Source: Clostridia bacterium
GTDB taxonomy: Bacteria > Bacillota > Clostridia > Oscillospirales > CAG-272
Assembly (NCBI GenBank): GCA_017466375.1
Contig: JAFTUH010000015.1
Location: 1 to 47,412 of the forward strand
Direction of reading: 5' to 3'
DNA length: 47,412 nt
The notes beneath the pieces are model-generated. The model was not told the DNA's origin. It was given only the letters and a program-made list of their open reading frames with translations, and ran no database searches. How positions within the stretch are numbered: position 1 is the stretch's first letter; every line of letters starts with the position of its first letter. Of this stretch, positions 41,784-47,412 are shown piece after piece. A program made the position numbers and the translations under genes.

Positions 41784-43295
41784 ATGACAAATGCAGACAT
41801 TTACCGCGATATCGCGGCACGGACGGGCGGAGATATCTATCTCGGCGTTGTCGGACCTGTCCGTACGGGCAAATCCACGTTTATCAAGAAATTCATGGAA
41901 ACGGTGGTGATCCCGAATATCCAGGGGGAGCATGACCGCACCCGTGCACGGGATGAACTGCCCCAGAGTGCAGGGGGACGTACGGTGATGACGACCGAGC
42001 CGAAGTTCATCCCCGACGAGGCGGTGCAGATCGCGGTCGGTGAATACGGCCGTGTCAACGTGCGCATGATCGACTGCGTGGGCTATATGGTGCCCGATGC
42101 GATCGGGAATACGGAAAACGGCGAGGTCCGCATGGTGCATACGCCATGGTCGGACGATCCCGTGCCGTTTGAAATCGCGGCGGAAACCGGTACGCGCAAG
42201 GTGATCGAAGAGCACTCGACGATCGGTGTTCTCGTTACGACGGACGGCTCGTTCGGTGACATTCCCCGGGAGAATTATCTTGAGGCGGAGGAACGTGTCG
42301 CAAGAGAGCTGACCGCGATCGGAAAACCGTTTGTCGTGATTCTCAATTCGTCCGATCCGTCCTCGAAAGAGGCGGAAGAGCTGGCTCTTCAGCTTGAGAA
42401 AAAATATGAGGCTCCCGTCGCCCTTGTCAACTGTACTGCAATTGATGCCGAGGATATTGCGCATATTCTCCGTATGGTGCTCATGGAGTTTCCGCTGCGG
42501 GAGATCCGTGTGCGTATTCCCGGCTGGATGTCCGCCCTTGATGCGGATCATTGGCTGCGCGTATCAGCCGCCGAGTCCGTACGCAAAACGGCACAGCCAA
42601 TCCGCAAGGTCGGAGAGGCGGCAGACGGATACGCCGCGGCGCTTGCAGATGCGCTGAGTGAGTCGATCGCGGCAGGCGGAGCGGAGGGAAGAGCCGAGGC
42701 GAGAATGGAGGAGATCGATCTCGGCACGGGATGCGCCACCGTTTCCGTTACAATGCCAGACGCACTGTATTACCGAATCATCGGTGAGTTAACGGGGATC
42801 GAAATAGAGAGTGAACGGGAGCTGATTTCAGCCCTCCGATCGCTGACAGAGGCAAAGCAGGCCTACGATAAATACGCCGACGCAATCCGTGATCTGGACG
42901 CGACAGGGTACGGGATCGTCCTGCCCGATGTGGACAGTCTCACTCTTGAGGAGCCGGAGATCGTCCGTCAGGCGGGCGGATACGGCGTGCGATTGCGTGC
43001 ATCCGCTCCGTCCGTTCATATGATCCGCGCCTCCATTGAGACGGAGATCAGCCCGATCGTCGGAACGGAGCAGCAGTCGGAGGAGCTGGTGAAGAATCTC
43101 CTGCACGATTTCGAGGAGGATCCGAAGCAGATCTGGCAGTCGAATCTGTTCGGCAAATCTCTCTATGAGCTGGTCAACGACGGTCTGCACGCAAAGCTCT
43201 CGCATATGCCGCCCGATGCCCGCCTGAAGCTCGGCGAAACCCTTTCCCGGATTATCAACGAAGGAAGCGGCGGACTTATCTGCATTATTTTGTGA
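41784..43295 (+). CDS. spoIVA: Stage IV sporulation protein A (spore coat morphogenetic ATPase)
   Basis: Polymerises on the forespore surface using ATP and forms the base of the spore coat. 503 residues: Walker A GPVRTGKST (Lys about residue 30), the ARDELPQSAGGRTVMTTEPKF segment, the NSSDPSS motif in VVILNSSDPSSKEAEELA, a middle domain, and the C-terminus GGLICIIL needed for localisation by interaction with SpoVM and coat proteins. Start ATG 41784 has CGGAGGA upstream. Directly downstream of polC rather than among other sporulation genes. Confidence 0.97.
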   Translation: MTNADIYRDIAARTGGDIYLGVVGPVRTGKSTFIKKFMETVVIPNIQGEHDRTRARDELPQSAGGRTVMTTEPKFIPDEAVQIAVGEYGRVNVRMIDCVGYMVPDAIGNTENGEVRMVHTPWSDDPVPFEIAAETGTRKVIEEHSTIGVLVTTDGSFGDIPRENYLEAEERVARELTAIGKPFVVILNSSDPSSKEAEELALQLEKKYEAPVALVNCTAIDAEDIAHILRMVLMEFPLREIRVRIPGWMSALDADHWLRVSAAESVRKTAQPIRKVGEAADGYAAALADALSESIAAGGAEGRAEARMEEIDLGTGCATVSVTMPDALYYRIIGELTGIEIESERELISALRSLTEAKQAYDKYADAIRDLDATGYGIVLPDVDSLTLEEPEIVRQAGGYGVRLRASAPSVHMIRASIETEISPIVGTEQQSEELVKNLLHDFEEDPKQIWQSNLFGKSLYELVNDGLHAKLSHMPPDARLKLGETLSRIINEGSGGLICIIL

Positions 43296-43308
43296 TCTGA
43301 ATGTGAAT

Positions 43309-43343
43309 AAGCGGAAAGCAGTTGCTTTCCGCTTGTTTTTTTT
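43309..43343 (+). terminator. Terminator of spoIVA
   Basis: 11-bp stem AAGCGGAAAGC / GCTTTCCGCTT with an AGTT loop, then GTTTTTTTT. Confidence 0.9.
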
Positions 43344-43361
43344 GCATGGATATGGTATACT
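43333..43361 (+). promoter_or_regulatory. Possible sigma-A promoter of the cardiolipin synthase gene
   Basis: -35 TTGTTT (43333-43338), 17-base spacer, -10 TATACT (43356-43361). The -35 falls inside the T-run of the spoIVA terminator. Confidence 0.65.
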
Positions 43362-43390
43362 ACATATATACGGAGAAAGGAGAGGCAGGT

Positions 43391-44929
43391 ATGAAACGTT
43401 TTTTGAAGATTGTTTTCAGCAGATTTGTGATTGTATCACTGCTGATTTTAGTCCAGCTTGCGCTTCTGTTCGTCGTCGCCGTCCGCTTTACGGAGTATTT
43501 CGTTTTCTATTACTTCCTTTCACTGCTTGTCGCCTTTCTGCTCACACTGAAAATCGTCAACCGCAAGGATATCGCTGAGTATAAAATTGCATGGATCGTT
43601 ACGGTCCTGCTGATTCCCGTCTTCGGCAGTGCTCTGTATATTATCTTCAGCGGTAACCGCCTCACGGAGCATACAAAAAGAAAAATGTCCGAGATCACAG
43701 GCTCGATGCGCAATACGCTGCCTGTAAATCCGGACGTTCTTTCCGCATTGGAGGAGAGGGATCCCGGCGTGGCATGTCAGTCGCGCTATATTGCGAATGT
43801 CGCGCAGTGTCCGCCGTTTCAAAATACGTCCGTGCGGTATTTCCCGCTCGGTGAGGATATGTTTCCCGTATTCCTTGAGGAACTCAGACGGGCGGAGAAA
43901 TATATTTTTCTGGAGTATTTCATCATCGCCGAGGGACAGATGTGGAACGCGATACTCGAGATCCTGACCCAAAAGGCGGCAGAGGGCGTTGACGTCCGCG
44001 TGATTTATGACGATATGGGATGCATCACGCGCCTGCCGTCCCAGTATCCGAAAAAACTCGCCGCACTGGGGATCCGCTGTCAGGTGTTCAACCGGTTTAT
44101 CCCCGTTCTGTCTGCGCGTCTGAATAACCGGAATCACCGAAAAATCGGCGTGATTGACGGTAAGGTCGCCTTTACGGGCGGTATCAATCTTGCCGATGAA
44201 TATATCAATGTCGAGGTCCGCTTCGGGCACTGGAAGGATAACGCAGTCATGCTTCGCGGGGACGCTGCGTGGAGTATGACGGTCATGTTCCTCACCATGT
44301 GGGATTACCTTGCTCACGCCGGAACTGTTGCCGAAACGTACGATCATTACCGTCCTGCCGATGCGGTACCGGAGGAGGCGTGTTCCGGATTCGTCCAGCC
44401 GTACACGGACAATCCGCTTGACAATGAGCCTGTCGGCAAGACGATCTATCTCAACATGATCAACCGTGCCAAACGGTACGTCTATATCACGACACCGTAT
44501 CTCATCATCGACGACCTGCTTGAGACCGCGATCTGCAATGCGGCGAAGAGCGGTGTCGACGTGCGGATTATCACACCGCATATCGGGGACAAGTTCTTCG
44601 TCCATGAAACGACGAAATCGTACTACCGTCATCTGATCGAAAGCGGCGTTAAGGTGTACGAATATACGCCCGGCTTTATCCACGCCAAGACGTTCGTCTG
44701 CGATGATGCGTACGCTACAGTCGGTACGGTCAATCTCGACTTCCGCAGTTTGTATCTGCATTTCGAGTGCGGCGTGTGGATGTACGGTGTGGACGAGATC
44801 TCGGCGATCAAAGAGGATTTCGCCGTCACCGAGGCAAAATGCAAGCAGATCACGCTTGCCGACTGTACGGGCGGCTTTTGGCGTAATCTGCTCAGAGAGG
44901 TTATGGTACTGATCGCACCGATGATGTAA
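43391..44929 (+). CDS. cls: Cardiolipin synthase
   Basis: Phospholipase D-type enzyme that joins two phosphatidylglycerols into cardiolipin. 512 residues: about three N-terminal membrane segments (FVIVSLLILVQLALLFVVAV, VFYYFLSLLVAFLLTL, IAWIVTVLLIPVFGSALYI), then two HKD sites (HRKIGVIDGKVAFTGG and HAKTFVCDDAYATVGT). Start ATG 43391 has AAGGAGAGG upstream. Its stop abuts the stop of the convergent trmL gene with no gap and no terminator between. Confidence 0.95.
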   Translation: MKRFLKIVFSRFVIVSLLILVQLALLFVVAVRFTEYFVFYYFLSLLVAFLLTLKIVNRKDIAEYKIAWIVTVLLIPVFGSALYIIFSGNRLTEHTKRKMSEITGSMRNTLPVNPDVLSALEERDPGVACQSRYIANVAQCPPFQNTSVRYFPLGEDMFPVFLEELRRAEKYIFLEYFIIAEGQMWNAILEILTQKAAEGVDVRVIYDDMGCITRLPSQYPKKLAALGIRCQVFNRFIPVLSARLNNRNHRKIGVIDGKVAFTGGINLADEYINVEVRFGHWKDNAVMLRGDAAWSMTVMFLTMWDYLAHAGTVAETYDHYRPADAVPEEACSGFVQPYTDNPLDNEPVGKTIYLNMINRAKRYVYITTPYLIIDDLLETAICNAAKSGVDVRIITPHIGDKFFVHETTKSYYRHLIESGVKVYEYTPGFIHAKTFVCDDAYATVGTVNLDFRSLYLHFECGVWMYGVDEISAIKEDFAVTEAKCKQITLADCTGGFWRNLLREVMVLIAPMM

Positions 44930-45421
44930 TCAGTCGGTGAGCACATCACTGCCTGTGCGCTGTCCGATGAAATCGTGCTGTCGAAGCACCTCGTAAACAC
45001 CGACGGCAACGGAATTCGACAGATTCAGGCACCGCTGATTGTCCCGCATGGGGATGCGCACGCAGCGATCGCTGTGCTCGCGAAGGAAATCCTCGGGCAG
45101 TCCCGCTGTCTCCTTGCCGAAGAACAGATAACAGGGCAGGGGATACGCAATCTCCGTGTGTGCTCTGGGCGCTTTGGAGGAAAAACAGAAGAATTCTGCG
45201 TCGGGATGGCGCGCAAAAAAGTCCTGGAGTCCGTCGTAGTATGTGATGTCGAGGCTGTCCCAGTAATCGAGCCCCGCCCGCTTCAGTTTGGCGCTGTCAA
45301 TGGCAAAGCCCAGCGGTCGGATCAGGTGGAGCGAGGCGCCCGTGGCCGCACAGGTGCGCGCGATGTTGCCCGTATTCTGCGGAATCTGCGGCTCAACGAG
45401 CACGATATTGATTTGTCCCAT
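44930..45421 (-). CDS. trmL: tRNA (cytidine-34-2'-O) methyltransferase TrmL
   Basis: SPOUT-class enzyme that methylates the wobble base of tRNA-Leu isoacceptors. 163 residues: NIVLVEPQIPQNTGNIARTC, LHLIRPLGF, YLFFGKETAGLP and IPMRDNQRCLNLSNSVAVGVYE (SAM knot). Start ATG 45421 (MGQINIVL) has AAGGAGTGA upstream; a reading from 45472 adds 17 unrelated residues. Confidence 0.95.
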   Translation of the reverse strand: MGQINIVLVEPQIPQNTGNIARTCAATGASLHLIRPLGFAIDSAKLKRAGLDYWDSLDITYYDGLQDFFARHPDAEFFCFSSKAPRAHTEIAYPLPCYLFFGKETAGLPEDFLREHSDRCVRIPMRDNQRCLNLSNSVAVGVYEVLRQHDFIGQRTGSDVLTD

Positions 45422-45443
45422 GGAATCACTCCTTTTCCCGTTT

Positions 45444-45472
45444 ATTATACACGCTTCTTTGGCAGATTGCAA
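45444..45472 (-). promoter_or_regulatory. Sigma-A promoter of trmL
   Basis: Minus strand: -35 TTGCAA (45467-45472), 17-base spacer, -10 TATAAT (45444-45449). Divergent from the secA promoter. Confidence 0.85.
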
Positions 45473-45509
45473 GGCGGGGACGCAAATAAATTTACAAATC
45501 GGAAATCCT

Positions 45510-45538
45510 TTGCAGGAAGAAATGGTGTATACTATATA
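45510..45538 (+). promoter_or_regulatory. Probable sigma-A promoter of secA
   Basis: -35 TTGCAG (45510-45515), 17-base spacer, -10 TATATA (45533-45538); an overlapping TATACT is badly spaced. It gives a leader of about 90 bases. Confidence 0.65.
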
Positions 45539-45600
45539 AGTATGCGAGTGTTTACAAAAGAAGCAATTCTGTGTCCGCCTGTCGGATGCATATTATTTTT

Positions 45601-45632
45601 GAGAGGATGACACCCTGGGTGTCGCGGTCGAT
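45601..45632 (+). promoter_or_regulatory. secA translation initiation region with intervening hairpin
   Basis: The only Shine-Dalgarno-like sequence, GAGAGG (45601-45606), is 26 bases before the secA ATG. Between them lies a palindrome GACACCC T GGGTGTC (45609-45623), which would fold as a 5-bp stem with a CCTGG loop and bring the two closer. An ATG at 45607 opens a 9-codon frame (MTPWVSRSI) whose TGA overlaps the secA ATG as ATGA. Confidence 0.5.
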
Positions 45633-47412
45633 ATGAGTATTTTTACAAAAATTTTCGGTACGTACAGCGATCATCAGATCAAGAAAATCATGCCCATTCT
45701 GAAACAGATTAACGATCTTGCGCCGAAGTATTCTGCTATGTCCGATGCGGAGATGGCAGAGACCACGGAGGTCTTGAAAAACCGCCTGAAGGGTGTTGAG
45801 ACACTGGACGATATCCTGCCCGATGCATTCGCGCTCGTCCGTGAGGCGGCAGACCGTGTGCTCGGTAAGCGTCCGTTTGACGTGCAGATCCTTTGCGGTA
45901 TTCTTCTGCATCAGGGACGCATCGCAGAGATGAAGACCGGTGAGGGTAAAACGCTTGTTGCCGCTATGCCTGCGTATCTGAATGCGCTCAGCGGAAAGGG
46001 CGTCCATATCGTTACGGTCAACGAGTACCTTGCACGCCTCGGCTGTGAGGAGATCGGACGTATTCATGAATTTCTCGGTCTGACGACAGGTCTTGTCGTC
46101 CACAATCAGACGCGTGCGCAGAAGCAGCAGGCGTACGGATGCGATATCACCTACGGTACGAACAACGAATTCGGCTTTGACTATCTCCGAGACAATATGG
46201 TGCTGTACAAGGAGCATCAGGTCCAGCGCGGACACAATTTTGCCATCGTGGACGAGGTGGACTCCATCCTCATTGACGAGGCGCGCACGCCGCTGATTAT
46301 CTCCGGTTCCGGTGAGGCGACGGACGAGCTGTACGGCAAGGCAGATCAGCTTGTCCGTACCTTCAAAAAGTTCACCGTCAAGGAGCTCGACTCCAAAGAG
46401 GAGCACGATGACATCGACGGCGATTATATCGTGGACGAAAAAGCGCGCAATACGACGCTTACCGCATCCGGTATCGAGAAGGCGGAGAAGTTCTTCGGCA
46501 TCGAGAATCTGTCCGATCCCGAAAACGCGAATATCTCTCACCATGTGTATCAGGCACTCCGTGCACACGGCATCATGAAGCGCGATACGGACTACGTCAT
46601 CAAAGATAACGAGGTCCTGATCGTCGATTCCTTTACGGGACGTATCATGCCCGGCAGACGGTATTCCGACGGACTCCACCAGGCGATTGAGGCAAAAGAG
46701 CGCGTCGAGATTCAGAAGGAAAACCGCACGATCGCAACGATCACGTTCCAGAATTATTTCCGTATGTATACGAAGCTGTCCGGTATGACCGGTACGGCTC
46801 TTTCCGAGGATAACGAGTTCCGGGAGATTTACAGCCTCGACGTCGTTGCGGTGCCTACGAATAAGCCGATGATCCGTACAGATCATCCCGACGCTGTTTA
46901 CAAGACGAAAAACGGCAAGGACAACGCGATCATCAAGCAGATCAAGGAGTGCAACGCGAAGGGACAGCCCGTGCTCGTCGGTACGGTTTCCATCGAAAAG
47001 TCCGAGGAGCTCTCACGCAAGCTGAAACTGAACGGCGTGAAGCATACGGTCCTCAATGCGAAGTACCACGACCGTGAGGCGGATATCGTCGCGCAGGCAG
47101 GTAAATTCGGCGCAGTTACGATCTCCACGAACATGGCAGGACGCGGTACGGATATCCTTCTCGGCGGTAACGCGGAGTATCTTGCAAAGGCAGCTATGCG
47201 CCAGCAGGGATATGAGGAGGACGTTATCGCGCTTGCGACGGGATCTTCCATGTCCATTAGTGAGGAGGCAATGGCAGCGCCCGAGGTCTACCGTGAGCTG
47301 TATAAAAAGGATCAGGAGGAGATCACGCCCGAGGCGGAAAAGGTCCGTGCGGCGGGCGGCTTGTTTGTTCTCGGTACGGAACGCCACGAGAGCCGCCGTA
47401 TCGATAACCAGC
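45633..47412 (+). CDS. secA: Preprotein translocase ATPase SecA, N-terminal part
   Basis: Motor that drives proteins through SecYEG. The window holds the first 593 codons and the frame is still open at the edge. It begins [19 protein letters not shown]; Walker A is [11 protein letters not shown], the DEAD box [20 protein letters not shown], followed by the preprotein crosslinking domain and nucleotide-binding domain 2 ([46 protein letters not shown]). A region near residues 520-570 ([15 protein letters not shown] and on) is an insertion common in Clostridia. Start ATG 45633 has no adjacent Shine-Dalgarno. Confidence 0.96.
   Translation, partial: MSIFTKIFGTYSDHQIKKIMPILKQINDLAPKYSAMSDAEMAETTEVLKNRLKGVETLDDILPDAFALVREAADRVLGKRPFDVQILCGILLHQGRIAEMKTGEGKTLVAAMPAYLNALSGKGVHIVTVNEYLARLGCEEIGRIHEFLGLTTGLVVHNQTRAQKQQAYGCDITYGTNNEFGFDYLRDNMVLYKEHQVQRGHNFAIVDEVDSILIDEARTPLIISGSGEATDELYGKADQLVRTFKKFTVKELDSKEEHDDIDGDYIVDEKARNTTLTASGIEKAEKFFGIENLSDPENANISHHVYQALRAHGIMKRDTDYVIKDNEVLIVDSFTGRIMPGRRYSDGLHQAIEAKERVEIQKENRTIATITFQNYFRMYTKLSGMTGTALSEDNEFREIYSLDVVAVPTNKPMIRTDHPDAVYKTKNGKDNAIIKQIKECNAKGQPVLVGTVSIEKSEELSRKLKLNGVKHTVLNAKYHDREADIVAQAGKFGAVTISTNMAGRGTDILLGGNAEYLAKAAMRQQGYEEDVIALATGSSMSISEEAMAAPEVYRELYKKDQEEITPEAEKVRAAGGLFVLGTERHESRRIDNQ

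Noticed and set aside
43520..44761. 413-codon minus-strand frame opposite the cardiolipin synthase gene
   Set aside because: Shadow frame; the plus-strand gene has both HKD motifs.
45552..46886. 444-codon minus-strand frame opposite secA
   Set aside because: Opposite strand of the conserved SecA coding sequence, with low-complexity composition.
1..47412. CRISPR arrays, insertion sequences, prophage genes or attachment sites
   Set aside because: No regularly spaced repeats, transposase, integrase or phage-like genes were seen; every long gap is accounted for by promoters, terminators or tRNAs.

Overview
The window is a chromosomal core segment of an endospore-forming Firmicute, most likely class Clostridia (an Oscillospirales-like gut or rumen lineage is my inference). 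The evidence is PolC-type DNA polymerase III, a PrkC/PrpC kinase-phosphatase pair, RemA, spoIIGA-sigE, spoIVA and the MEP isoprenoid genes in Clostridia order. Base composition looks moderately GC-rich. I see no prophage, insertion sequence, CRISPR array or integration site, and no gene-free stretch longer than 300 bases.

Layout. (1) 1-9963, minus strand: a translation and replication housekeeping operon read from yicC: yicC-remA-gmk-rpoZ-priA-def-fmt-rsmB-rlmN-prpC-prkC (prkC cut by the left edge), with a strong promoter at 9958-9987 and a terminator-like hairpin after rpoZ, where coaBC usually lies. (2) 10016-12276, minus: a three-gene operon of poorly known function (DUF5685 protein, a DnaJ protein with a cysteine-rich tail, a small membrane protein). 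(3) 12401-12790: a Gly-Arg-His tRNA operon on the plus strand with its own promoter and terminator. (4) 12796-14814, minus: DUF1700, DUF4097 and TSCPD proteins. (5) trmB on plus, then a 150-bp block of hairpins and inverted repeats. (6) 15876-18423, minus: a polar amino acid ABC importer with a near-perfect sigma-A promoter. (7) 18517-20162, plus: spoIIGA-sigE, divergent from the importer. (8) 20212-26641, plus: rpmE, hflX, yigZ, a dGTPase-like gene, dnaG, rpoD. (9) 26838-28609: an isolated lipoprotein solute-binding protein. (10) 28663-41684, plus: rpsB-tsf, then pyrH-frr-uppS-cdsA-dxr-rseP-ispG-polC. (11) spoIVA and a cardiolipin synthase; trmL convergent; secA running off the right edge.

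How it fits together. Translation (S2, EF-Ts, L31, RRF, deformylase, formyltransferase, rRNA and tRNA methylases, tRNAs), replication (PriA, DnaG, PolC), membrane and wall precursors (UppS, CdsA, Dxr, IspG, cardiolipin synthase), secretion (SecA, RseP) and basal transcription (omega, RpoD) dominate. Sporulation genes form a small circuit. SpoIIGA activates pro-sigma-E, and the spoIVA upstream region carries a good match to a sigma-E promoter. The spoIIGA upstream region has a long-spacer promoter with an overlapping candidate Spo0A box.

No gene set here is clearly a new defence or mobile system. The least explained items are the DUF5685-DnaJ-membrane operon, the hairpin between the Shine-Dalgarno and start codon of secA, the dyad just downstream of the importer promoter, the imperfect T-arms of two tRNAs, and the orphan binding protein.
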